Of a stretch of DNA of 64,000 nt, positions 37,857 to 48,919 are shown one piece after another (the first letter of the stretch is position 1; every line of letters begins with the position of its first letter). The stretch lies in contig NC_092674.1 in assembly GCF_964355755.1 (NCBI RefSeq), forward strand, positions 2,299,001-2,363,000, read 5' to 3'. This DNA comes from Antedon mediterranea. Its lineage: Eukaryota > Echinodermata > Crinoidea > Comatulida > Antedonidae. The notes beneath the pieces were generated by a model. The model ran no database searches. It had not been told where the DNA came from and saw only the letters and a list, made by a program, of their open reading frames with translations. Position numbers and translations under genes: made by a program.

Positions 37857-39119
37857 AATTTACCTATATAAACAAATGTAGGAGGAGAAAAGAAGTAATT
37901 ATATTAAATGAAGTGAAAAATATTAATAATAATATAATACTCTGATAATGTATACTAACTAGCTTCCCTCACTAGCACAACAGGCCTAGGCCCTCTAGTA
38001 GATCAGAATAGGGCCTAGACTCCTCTTGTTGGCCCTGGGCCTAGCCTAGCTAGTAGCTAGCCTTTTTTAGGCCTAGGCCCTTCTCTACTCTAGGCCTGGT
38101 AGTAGTAAAGTAGACCTAACTATAATAAGGTGGTAGTAATGTAGGCTTGACCTATCATCCCAAGCAAAGTAAGTAGAGTGTGAGTAGGCCTGGCCCTAGC
38201 TAGGCCTAAAAAGGCCTTCTACTAGCTAGGCTAGTAGTAGTAGGCCTAACTAAAAACTGATATTTCTAAATATTACTTAGGATAAACATTTAAACTATAA
38301 CAATTAGTGATTCTTTACACATTATTTTAACCATGCTCGATAAATGTCTAAAGATTCACCTTAAAATAAGTATTTTATAATCAATATTTCAAAGCACACA
38401 TAAATAACCACACGATATAAAATTCATTTTTGAAAACGCCTCCAGAAAAAGCGCCCTCTTCGGACTATTGTACCTACTCGAGCGTTAATAAATATCGATC
38501 AACAATCTGCTGGACTGGCCTAGGATGCATGTAGCATGTTATTATGCCAATCGTGAGTACGGGAGATGACTTTTAGCCCATAACAAGAAGCTCAAAAAAA
38601 GGATAATCACACCTGCGTTAAGCCTAGAGCCCCTGGTATATATAGACAGATATTTCCTTTTCCTTTCATATTAGTCATTCATAATACTTTGATCATTTTA
38701 TTATATATATTATTCATAAATTCAGTTTCAGTACAAACCAACAGTCAGTACAGTGACTGACAGTAAATCATAAACTTCTAGTAGGCCTAGCTAGTAGGCT
38801 AGGCCGAAGAGCCTGCCTGGCATACTAGTAGTAGGTTGGCTACCTAGCCTAGCCCTACTAGCCTACATTATTTTTAATAAGGTAGGCATATAAGCCTTTT
38901 AGCCTGCCCTTCTTAATCTTTTACTAGGGCCCTAGTAGTACTACTACTAGCTAGTACAAGGAAGGCGTGGTTAGGCCTATCTATAAATAATATAGTGTAG
39001 ACTATAGCCAGTGCAGTACTGGATATTCGTACCTTTTTATTAGTTTATTTAAATACTAATATTAGGCCTAGTAATATAATTTAAGTTTTTCTTTTTTTAA
39101 ATTATAGAAAGTGAAGAAA
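37857..39119. promoter_or_regulatory. Divergent promoter region, CNTROB (-) and TRAPPC1 (+)
   Basis: The two start codons face apart across 1263 bp. Each ATG is closely preceded by a splice acceptor (TATATAG before CNTROB, ATTATAG before TRAPPC1), so both genes have 5'-UTR introns here and the actual start sites lie inside. Two patches (37,975-38,265 and 38,780-38,990) consist almost entirely of CTAG, GGCC and TAGGCC words. The sequence between them, 38,400-38,650, is the most likely core promoter. Confidence 0.6.
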
Positions 39120-40799
39120 ATGACAATATTCAACTTGTATATATTTGATCGTAATGGAACATGCCTGTGTTACCAGGAATGGATGAGGAGGAAACAGTCT
39201 GGCATAACCAAAGACGAAGTAATAATTCAGGCTTAAAAAAAAAATAATATTGAGAAAAATTTGCATGATATATCCTAATCTTGTAGTCTAATAATATAAA
39301 TATATAACACAATATTAAAAAAACATACAGTACTACATTCATAAAATGTATAGATAAAGAAACACAAACTGAAAACAAAACTTAATTTTGAAATTGGGAA
39401 AAACAGTGCAACCAAAGTAAGTTTATGTGAGCTTAAGGGGAAGATGTTGCTTGGTGGATGATAAGTAATTGTATTAGTGATCATTTCTATTTCTTTTTTA
39501 CTCTTAAGGAATTTAAATTGATGTACGGGATGCTGTTTTCTATCAAGTCTTTCATCAATAGAATATCTCCAGTCGATACGTATCCTTTTATGTTTTTATA
39601 TTCTCTTAATCAGTGAGTGGCCAAGCGGTTAAGACAGTGGAACTGTAATAACATCGGCAAGGGTTTGAGGCTCACTCACTCCATGGTTCTGGTGGTAGAA
39701 CGAGTCTTCTATAAGGACTATGAACCGTAAGTCCATATCTACAGTAGCTCATGTGCACTTTAAAGAACCTAGTACATCTTTTGAGACAAGTATCATGAGG
39801 GCCCCTTGATTGTCAGCATTTTAAAACTAGAATAAATAAAACAGTTTAATTTAAAAAAAATTGTAAATGAAAATAAAAAACAAACAATATTCTCCTTGAT
39901 AATGTATAAACCAGTAAAGATGGGTTTTTAAGTTTTAGCACAAACTCTTACAAACTCCACTTTTATGAAACTCCTAGCGGACTTAGATTTGTCATCAATA
40001 CCAGTTTGAATGTTGGATGCTTAAGAGAAACACTTCAGCAGATATATAGCAATGTAAGATTATGTTAGATTTAAAGCTCTGTCTACACTATCAAACTAGT
40101 TTGACAAAAAAGTGTGATGTGCCCAAATATGGTAGTGATATGACTTCATCAATAGATGGGCACATTTTTTTTTTTGTTTATACAGAGCTTTAGATTGCTT
40201 TTTATTATTATTAGACTCGACTGTATTGTGGTGGGTCACCCAAAAAATAGCCATGTCCTATGTGATTGTCCACTAAGAGCCCAGCAAATTTTGAAAATTA
40301 CAATGTATAAGATAGAATATTACATTTAAGCACTTCATTTCACGAATGTCATGCAAAATCCTAGATCTACCACTGAATCAACGTTACTAATTAACAAATC
40401 ATCGAGCAAAGTTATACAAAAGCCACCTAATATTAGAAATGACAACCAAAGTACTGAATTTTTAACTGCATCATGGTAACCATCAACAGGGATGTAGCCA
40501 CGAGAAATAAAGTAGTGCAGTTTTCGCGAAAAAAGAGAACAATCTCTGTTCAAGCCACAGTGTTTTCAAAGGCTTTTGTGAATCAGGTTGAAACCTTACC
40601 AACCATAATGATGGCTATGGCCCTGATAATTGTCCTTTGTTTAGATTTGTAGATATTTTTGTCGTTCTATTTATAGATTTATGTGGAATACGTCGTCAAG
40701 AACCCAATGTGTGCACTAGACAAACCAATCGAGAGTGAAATATTCCTAAGCAAACTAGACACATTTATCAGAGATCTACCAGCATATTCGGCCAAATGA
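39120..40799 (+). CDS. TRAPPC1: TRAPP complex subunit 1 (Bet5 orthologue)
   Basis: Four coding exons, 39,120-39,218, 39,509-39,579, 39,915-40,053 and 40,677-40,799, give 143 residues (human 145). TRAPPC1 is a longin-fold subunit of the TRAPP tether, the exchange factor for Rab1/Ypt1 in ER-to-Golgi traffic. The match covers the whole protein: [17 protein letters not shown] at the start, [15 protein letters not shown] in exon 2, [20 protein letters not shown] in exon 3, and [11 protein letters not shown] with the final LPAYSAK in exon 4. The start ATG is the only one compatible with the family N-terminus. It is divergently arranged with centrobin. A SINE and a MITE lie in its introns 2 and 3. 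Confidence 0.95.
39613..39840 (+). mobile_element. tRNA-derived SINE with intact acceptor stem
   Basis: Head begins GTGAGTGGCCAAGCGGTTAA, a Ser/Leu-type box A, and ends CACTCACTCCA. GTGAGTG pairs perfectly with CACTCAC. Box B (GGTTTGAGGCTC) is degraded. The body continues with GGTTCTGGTGGTAGAACGAG. It lies in TRAPPC1 intron 2. The same body occurs at 18,930. Confidence 0.75.
40074..40190. mobile_element. MITE family A, copy 17
   Basis: Left end AAGCTCTGTCTACACTATCA complete, one core motif, right end shortened to TATACAGAGCTT. It lies 20 bp downstream of the TRAPPC1 exon-3 donor. Confidence 0.85.
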
Positions 40800-41441
40800 A
40801 AACATTGAACAACAAACTTTGAATGTAAATTGAATTGATGTAACAAATAGCAAGTCTCATCTACTAAGATATAGATTCTACACTGCAGGATAAGAAACTT
40901 GTCTATCTTGATGCATGTTATACAGTTTTTATTGAAATATAAGTATATATATAAATCCAAAGGCACATTACTGAAAATAATGACAATGCTGTGTATATCA
41001 GTGGCAGGATGTCTATGGAGATGCAAAAAAAATAAGCAAAAGGCTAAATCAAAATGGTAAATTAAAACAGCCAGAAAGTAGCAGGAGTACTATATACTGT
41101 AGTTTCCCAGATTTTGTTTGGAAAAATTAAAAAAAAAGAAAAAAGTTTTGTTTAGTAAACTATAATATATGTGAATATATTGACATTTTGTAGTGTCATA
41201 GGACCAAGTTATGTCGAAAAATAAATGTAAATAATATATAAAATATAAATTTGCGCATTTCTTTAAAAAAATCACTCAAAAAATGTTGACTTCATAACTC
41301 AATTATGATGCACTACTATAATAATCTTTATTTGAACCTTCACTTTCTAACCATAAAGTAGTGTGTTTAAAAGACAAAAAACACGCTTTAAAACAAATAA
41401 AACAACCTGAAAAGCACTCTAAATGCGACATCTAATATTGA

Positions 41442-41931
41442 CTAGAAAGTACTCCATAAAATATTCTAAAATTAAGCAATAAAATGTTTTGAATTCTTTA
41501 TAATACACATAAATAGTACAGGATTTTTTCGAAAAATCACACAAAATAGTGTCTTTCACAATTCAACTATATAATACTACTATTATTATAATATATTGAA
41601 CAAGAATATTTCTTACAAAAAACGCTGCTTGCTTATTGTTATTGCTAAGGTCAAGTCTGGGGGTCACTTCATCAAGCCTAGATACTTCAAGTATCCTATT
41701 ACAAACAAAAACTTCAATGGACTGTTTTGATAATAATTCAATGATTATCTGACAGTGAATTATAGTAATATCATGGGACTCATAAATACCAGAAATGCTT
41801 TGGGATTTGTCATTAGACTCTTTTCCCAGCCGTTTTTTGGATTCAACAGGTGGTACCAATAAATTTAATAGTCGAGTTTCCATTTTAACAAAAATGTCAA
41901 AGTGTAGTACTATACTGCTGCTTGATTTCAT
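41442..41931 (-). CDS. Possible small two-exon gene, unknown product
   Basis: A 105-codon frame at 41,617-41,931 starts with ATG and ends at a GTAAGA donor after KQAAFF. A TTTTAG acceptor allows a short second exon at 41,442-41,465 (NILWSTF, stop). AATAAA on the minus strand about 110 bases further could be its polyadenylation signal, and a CRE-like TACGTCAC lies just upstream of the ATG. The product would be 112 residues, with a hydrophobic stretch DITIIHCQIIIELL and no family I recognise. It lies tail-to-tail with TRAPPC1 and upstream of nothing obvious. It could equally be a chance open frame. Confidence 0.3.
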
Positions 41932-42839
41932 CTAATGAATGAGTCATCTCGTGTGACGTAGCTGGCTAGAGCAGCAGCGTGAAAATAAATACCCATTAAA
42001 AAAACCCAAAATATGAACTTTTTAGAATGTAAATGTACTAATGTCTAATTTCATCATTTCATTATCAATCACCTTGTAGTGGAATTATGCCTATTTGGAC
42101 TATATTTGTCGTTCAATATCGTTTTTCTTGAGCTGTATAAAAATACAATTATGGTCTATTTAGTAAACTGAAATAGCCTTTTTGAAGAGGCTATCACAAT
42201 AACATCCCATTTTATTTTATGACTTGAATGAATAAACAATGAATATGAATAATGAATTTTAAAATTGATTATTAGTCTAATTTTACATTAATTGCGTATT
42301 TTTATCGAATGAGTAATTTTACGTTTTTTCCAACATGTTCCTGAACATTGTACTGTGAAAATACTTCATGATTATGAAGTATTGAACAAGGTTTTTTTTT
42401 TACAATCCTGTTGAGTGGCAAAATATGAGAGAACTCGTAGGCCAATAATGCTCCATTTTACAACCTAAATCGTTCTATATCTTGTTCAACTGCATCAAGC
42501 TTCATATAGCATTGATTTGATATAATATACAAAAAAATCGAGAAAGTTTGGCCACCAAAGTGTTACTTGGTTTTATATACGTTATTATTAAAGTGGAATG
42601 AATGAATGAATGAATAGGACCTACTATATTAGTAAACCGTTTGACAGTTTGGTATTCCATTAAATGCATTGTAATTTTGTGGGCCCTCCATTACAATCTG
42701 AAATAATTCAATGTCATGTTCTTTATAATATATTATTAGCCTATATTATTATTATTTATACCATTCACCAAAAGAAAAATGAAAAAAAAAGTAAACTCCA
42801 AGAGTTTTTTACTGGGTTTACCAGAAAAAATCATTTTCT

Positions 42840-45800
42840 TTAAAAAAAAGTTTTAGGGGAAACTCCTCCCAGGATATTTGTCATCGGCCATAGTTTGCGT
42901 TCAAATGGTTTAAATGCGCATTCTTTCATTGTTTTTATTGTTTTTTCCTTAATTTCTTGATGTATTTCGTCTATAGTTCTTCCAGCCGCAACAGTCTAAA
43001 AAAAAATTAACAATTCCTCAAATGAATTACACAAAAATAAGCAGCAATATAAAAAACAAATGCATAATTATTAAAATCAAATTAAATTGGAATTTTTTTT
43101 CCAATCTAATAAAAACAGTAGGCCTAATAAAAAGAAACGTACAACCCAGTCTTCGTCACGTAACAATTCATAATTTTTGGAAACTTTGGATTGTAATTCA
43201 GTTTGTTCGTAACGTTCTTCTCCAAAACCGCCTCTGGTGGCCGCATCTTTTGTGGATATATCCAAAAACAACACCAAGTCTGGACGAGGGACGCCAGAAT
43301 AGGATGCTTTGCACCAGGCAAAGTTCAAACCCTGTAAAATAAAAATATACTTTAAAATCAAATTATATAGAGCCCTATTCGGAGCCCTTATTAGTTATAT
43401 TGCATTTACAGGTTGGTTTTCGTATGATATTGGTGTGAGGTTTCAATATGTAAATTTTTGACATTTCAACCCTCTGTGGGTTTGGAGATGGGAAAATTAT
43501 CCATCAAAGTTTATATATTACCACAACTTGCTAGACACAACGATCCCGGATATCGCAGCAAACCTATGAGATATAAACAGCCGCGAACTGGAATGGAATG
43601 CATATTTATTTATAAAAATGTCTTGATTTACAGACAATACAACATTGAACACACATAGCCTATAAAAAAGTCTGGCTGAAGGAACAAAGCCAAGACAGGA
43701 ATAGGCCTTTCCACCATTATTTTTATTTAAGAAACACTGATTTTTCTTTACTAAAATATAGCGTTACCAAAAAGTGAAAATACTCATGATGAAGTTATTT
43801 GAACTATTATGAATGTTTTTTTTGTTGTTGCAAATTTGTCAAGTGGATGGGAACATGTCAATCTGTATACTAGATGGCTTTTGTTAACAATATTCAATAA
43901 TTATATGGGCATTTTATTTTACGACCTAAATCGTCCTATTTTACATTTTCGGATAACTGTTAATTCGGAACTCCATCGAGTGTGAAATTGTCTCTGATAA
44001 AGTTAAATCTGTCTAATAATATGGTTGGTCCTTTTTTTGTCCAAACAACCAGGAAATAAGGCCAATTAACTATAGACTTATTTCAGACTTAACTCTGTAC
44101 CGAACTTACTACTGGCAGAGCAGCAGAGTACGCTAAACCCGAATAAGCATAGCGGTCTATAACTACGGTTGTTCCACTTTCCACAAGTTTAGTGATCTTT
44201 GGCCTGAAAAGGAAAAAACAGGGCTGTTAAACTTTTAAGAATACTTATGAATATTGTTATATATTATTATTTTGTTTTTTAACATAGGTTTATTATATTG
44301 ATAGACCTAATACCGTAAAACCTTGAAAAGAAGCCCATGGGCTTCTTCTTTTTTTAGTGCTCTTTGGTGGGCTTCTTTTCGAGATGGGCTTCTTTTCGAG
44401 ATGGGCTTCTTTTCGAGAGTACTTTTGCAAGCTGTAGAGGGGGCTTCTTTTCGAAATGAATGCTGTAAATTTTGTGAATTTCTACTACAATTATGACTTT
44501 TCATCTAGAATTAAAGGACACCATGTTTTTCAGTACAATTACGAAATAAACGAAGAAATGATATTTAAATTGGAACCTGAAAAACATGAAAAGTCTAGCC
44601 AGAAATGCAATCAATGTATGTTCGTTGAATGGTGTAGATGTTGGACATGTTCCTGAATGTTTGGCTCAGATAATAGCTCCGTTGATGAAAGATAGGACAC
44701 TAGTGCAGCTTAAAGCTCAGGTATAGGCCTAGGCATGAATTTTAAATATAATATTTGGTTAATTGTATATAAATCAAATATTTGTAACAGAAATCACGAC
44801 GAAAAAACATGAATTTCCCTTAATATGGTCAAATACAAAATTTGGCACAATTCTTCCATAAAAACCAGGAAGACTTTTTTTAGTAGTTAGGTAGTTAACC
44901 TAATGTAATAACATGTCTTGTGACTCACTAGAATGTGAAAAAAGATGGTGGATATACGGTGGATAATTTTTGCTATAGCATGAAAATAAAAATTTGAAGT
45001 TGAATAAAAATTCCAGAAATGTAATATTCAAGTTATATTATTATTACTTATACTTAGTCATCTGATAACATTTTTTACCACACTGTTTATTTTTCGTAGC
45101 TTTTTAAAATGCCTCTCTATTTACAAAATTTGTGTACAAAAGAATAGAGATTTTACTGTGTAATTTGAACTATCCCCCCACTGATAAGAAAGTGCTTATT
45201 TTCAACAAGCTCGTGTAACACAAATAAAATCCCAAAAATTATGAAACATAGGGGAAACTATAGGCCTAGATCGATAATTATTGGAATGTATGATCAATAG
45301 AAATTTTTTGCCCGCACTTGGCCTTTAAAGCCAAGATAACTGGAATGGAACAAACGGCCCCAGAAGGAAAATGGGTACTTGGTGGTGAAGGTGTGGAAAT
45401 TCCCTGCCGATTTTACATATTTGCCAACGAAGCAGACAAGAAAAAGATACAAGATATGCTATCAAAGCACCATTTGGACGACAATAATAAACACGATCAT
45501 ACATATTAATTATTATCATTAGTCTGCATCACAAGTATCTGGCATTAAATTATCCTACTACAGTAACTCTTAATCACGTATTTGTATATTGTTTATTTCT
45601 GTTCCTTTGACGATCAGTTAATAAACCTACATTCTTAACATTAGTAGTCTATCTCGAAAAAGCCGATACTATCTTGAAAAGAGATGTGCTTCTTTTCGAG
45701 AGTACTTTTGCAAACTGTAGAGGGGGGCTTCTTTTCGAGATGGGCTTCTTTTTGAGGTTTAAGCCCATGGGCTTCGACTTTTCGAGGTTTTACGGTATAT

Positions 45801-48342
45801 TAAAAGTATTCTATTGTTCAGCGGAGTTGCAGGACAAATTGAAGGGGTTCCCGTGAGTCAGTAGCAACGTCGGTTAGGCGAGGGGCGAGGTTTCTAATGT
45901 GCCATGGTGGTTGGGATGCAGACGATCTGTGGCTTTCAAATATTAGGTTGATGGATCATGTTGTAAATGTTTTGTAGGCCTACATCGGTGCTATGTATAA
46001 ATAATTATGTTATATACAATTGTGAATTAAGCCTACTGTTTTAACAATAATTCAATAAGTACGATACAGATTGGATCGAGAAAAAATGTAGGCCTATATA
46101 ATATTATGTCCATAATCTTTCTATTGACAAAAATTGATCGCAATTATGACGAGCAATTATTTTCCAGTCTGTCCGAAAGCACCGTTCTAACTCCATTCGA
46201 AATGTACTATAACTGTTGAAATAAACACAAAGGGACTACAATATCTATATTCGCATTGTTGATGTTATGCTTCTTCACACTATGGTATTATCACAAATAG
46301 TTGAATTGAATGGATTTTTTAGAATGTATTAATGAAATATCGTACGTTGCGTGCACTGTTCAAGAGTTAAGCGTGGTTCCCACTAGCGACGCAACACAAG
46401 GACGTAACGCAACGCAAGTGAATTGACCAATCACAAGCGATGGCTTATTCACTTGTGATTGCTAACTGTCTATAACTTCGCTTGTCATTGGTTAAAACGC
46501 TTTCGTTGCGTTTACGTCCTTGCGTTACGTTCTAGTGGGAACCAAGCTTTACCAAGTTTACAATAATCTTTTCAGTGTTCTATTTATGTCAGTGGAACTA
46601 AAACCACATATGTTGCTCACCACTTACGTATAAATAAGTATCATTACATAAATTGTGAAATGATGCATAGTGACTTACACTGCTTCCCATACGTTTGCTG
46701 CAAATAATAAACGAGCAGCATGAACTTCCATTTCAATTTCCTTCTTTAAGTATTTATCAATTACTTTGCCAGTTTCTGTAGTCCTATCTGAAAAAAAAAG
46801 ACATCAAAGATACTAAGTTTAAAAATAGGCGATGTGACAATATTGACTACCTTTAATAGACATCAAACATTCTGCTCATACAAGATGTGCGTTCAACAAT
46901 TTTTTAAATTAAAGATGTATTGTCCCAAGAAAAAATAATTTAAAAACATTTGTTGTGAATATGCCATTCTAATGTCGCATAATAGTTATCCACTTTGACC
47001 AAAAATTTGATCGAAAAAAATTTATTTACCGTGGAAAAACTGTAATTTAATGCAAAATATAGTCAAATTTGCTGCCAGCCAGTGGATTTTTTTGTTGTAT
47101 TTAGGCCTAACCATTTATTTTGCCATTTTACAAGTGAAAACATTATTTTTTATCATTTTTTCTACGGACGTGATTAACTTGATTCAAACTACAAAATAAC
47201 ATATTCAAAGTCTGATTTAATTAATCTTAATTGTTCATGTTTTGGGGTACAATACATCTTTAAAGGTCTCCCGCCAATTAAATATCAAAGACCATTGTTT
47301 GTATGTGTACCCAGCTGAACATTTTCTCCTCCAATTAAAGACCACTAAATGTTTAGAATTAATATATTTTAAGGTTTAACAGCCATTGAAAATTGAAGAA
47401 AATCTAACAAATACTGCAGTTTCTGAAATACACACAAATTGACAGGACCGACAAACCGACCAGATTACATCTACCTGACTTTTAAGGGAGCACGATAACC
47501 CTTCCTTCTAAATAGAGTACTAATTTAAAGACCACTTATAGTGGTGGTCTCCAATTAGAGACAGCAGAAAGACTGCTAAAACCTGGCTTCCAAACGTGGT
47601 CTTTATTGGGATACCATGTATCTAATGTTTTTTAAACTTAACAGATTCCTACGATAAATTAATGTAGGGCTACGATCTTTCTTTCACAAATCAAGTTATG
47701 GGCAAGGGCAACAATAATCAGCCATGTCCAGTCCACCCAGATCTTGCGCTCAAGAAAATTACTTTCATCTCATTTCAAGTCCTACTCGTTTTTATTACTG
47801 ATCTATTGTCCCCCCAAAAAACATGAAAAATGAAGGGAAAAAAAATTACACTTTGAACAGGCCATTTTGTAGTTTTAATAGAAGTTATTCACTTCCGTAG
47901 CATAGAGAAAAAACGAATAAAATAATAATTTCATAAAAAAAAAAGACAAAATCAATAAAAAACAATTAACCAAACCCATTGTCTTTGACTATGTTTCCTT
48001 TAAATTACAGGGTTTTTTCAGCTAGAAATTTTCAATCCATTTTTGGTAAAAGTGAATAACTAATATGGACATTAAAATGGCATATTCAAAAACAACGAAA
48101 TCTCAAAAATGTTTCTGTGAATGAAAAAGAAGCTGAAAGGTATGTAAATTAACCTTTTTAATTTCTCAACATCAAAATGATTTGGTATAGGCCTCAATGC
48201 AGTTCTACTTACCCGGCAATTTCATTAGCTCTATCTTTTCGCCTTCATTTTTCAATGTTTTAACAAGGTTTGTACTTTGTGTTGTCTTCCCTGAACGATC
48301 AACTCCTTCGAGTATAATAAGGGCTCCTCTTTTTATTGACAT
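42840..48342 (-). CDS. DTYMK: dTMP kinase-like paralogue, copy B
   Basis: Five exons, read downward: 48,213-48,342, 46,679-46,787, 44,110-44,203, 43,143-43,331 and 42,840-42,995. Boundaries and phases match copy A exactly except that exon 3 gains one codon (valine) by use of a shifted GTAAGT donor. Product 225 residues, no stop or frameshift. P-loop GVDRSGKTT, R45, F72, DRYAYSG and GEERYEQTE are kept. By eye, identity to copy A is about 65-77% per exon. Two differences stand out: the residue at human R76, the arginine that contacts the thymine base, is valine here (NVWE instead of NRWE), and the C-terminus extends past KLW by about 15 residues. It is presumably a dTMP kinase by descent, but its substrate may differ. 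Intron 2 holds a HIRAN transposon and a MITE. Confidence 0.9.
44309..45797 (+). mobile_element. 1.5-kb TIR DNA transposon carrying a HIRAN-domain gene
   Basis: Long inverted ends: TACCGTAAAACCTTGAAAAG then AAGCCCATGGGCTT at the left, and their complement at the right (AAGCCCATGGGCTT, CTTTTCGAGGTTTTACGGTA). Subterminal copies of GGGCTTCTTTTCGAGATG lie inside both ends. The termini can be read as CCGTAAAACC flanked by TA duplications. No transposase is visible; the cargo is the two-exon HIRAN frame. It lies in intron 2 of dTMP kinase copy B. Confidence 0.85.
44456..45509 (+). pseudogene. HIRAN-domain protein gene, frameshifted, inside transposon
   Basis: Exon 1 (from 44,456 to about 44,718, GTATAG donor) reads RIKGHHVFQYNYEINEE, then EPE, then in the next frame ARNAINVCSLNGVDVGHVPE and LAQIIAPLM. 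Exon 2 (45,336-45,509) continues ITGMEQTAPEGKWVLGGEG + VEIPCRF to a TAA stop. The order (x-NAI-V...G-VGHVP--LA...G-G-VEIPC) is that of the HIRAN domain, which in HLTF/Rad5 proteins binds 3' DNA ends. The frame breaks in a run of five A at 44,580-44,584, one base too many. There is no helicase or RING partner. Whether it is broken in all copies or only here is unknown. Confidence 0.65.
46369..46549. mobile_element. MITE with AAGC(G/T)TGGTTCCCACTAG ends
   Basis: About 180-bp palindrome. Left AAGCGTGGTTCCCACTAGCG, right complement AGTGGGAACCAAGCTT, with inner arms ACGCAACGCAAG/CTTGCGTTACGT. It lies in intron 1-2 side of dTMP kinase copy B, between exons 3 and 2. Confidence 0.85.
46909..47263. 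mobile_element. MITE family C, second complete copy
   Basis: Ends TTAAAGATGTATTGTCCC and GGTACAATACATCTTTAA. The interior has the CACTTCCGTAG-type and AAATGGCATATTC-type segments of the 24.7-kb copy in diverged form. It lies in intron 1 of dTMP kinase copy B. Confidence 0.85.
47795..48135. mobile_element. MITE family C, decayed copy
   Basis: Starts CTATTGTCCCCCCAAAAAAC and shares GGCCATTTTGTAGTTTTAAT, TTATTCACTTCCGTAG and CATTAAAATGGCATATTC with the other copies. Terminal TTAAAG is lost. The stretch 47,264-47,794 before it holds no feature I can support. Confidence 0.7.
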
Positions 48343-48749
48343 TTTTATCGCAACGGGGGAAATCAAAACGAGGTATAGGCCTATATCCTTACAAAAAATT
48401 GTTTTTACCCAAATACACACTGGTAATACGGACTATGACTAAACATAACCAATGTAGATTTTCCTGTAATATCTAATTCTGTTCATGACAACAATGCCAT
48501 AGTGAAGAAATCGATTCGGTTCATACGCCCGCTGCTGATAATGTGACATCATTGTGCTTATGATTTTATTTCTTTTTATTTAGGAAGAATCTTATGAGAT
48601 TTAATTTTGAATCCTAACCAAATAGTATATTATTTTGTGCCTTAGTGTATGTATGCATTTTTACTTTGTTTTTACTGTATAAAATAAACCGATACATAAC
48701 CGATATAGATTTTCCTGTTGCTATGCCGGTGAGAAATAAATCGATTCCG

Positions 48750-48886
48750 TTATAATAATAATAATAATAACAACTTTATTCAAAAACGGATGCAACACTT
48801 GAATCACCATATTGGTGTTTTTCACAAGGCCGTTACTTACTACAAAACTATTTATACTATTACACAAGTTATCAATTACAGTACAA

Positions 48887-48919
<33 letters not shown>

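Noticed and set aside
39613-39690. A Ser/Leu tRNA gene
   Set aside because: Acceptor stem and box A are fine but box B and the anticodon arm are degraded and a SINE body follows.
43022-43342. 106-codon plus-strand frame
   Set aside because: Antisense of dTMP kinase copy B exon 4.
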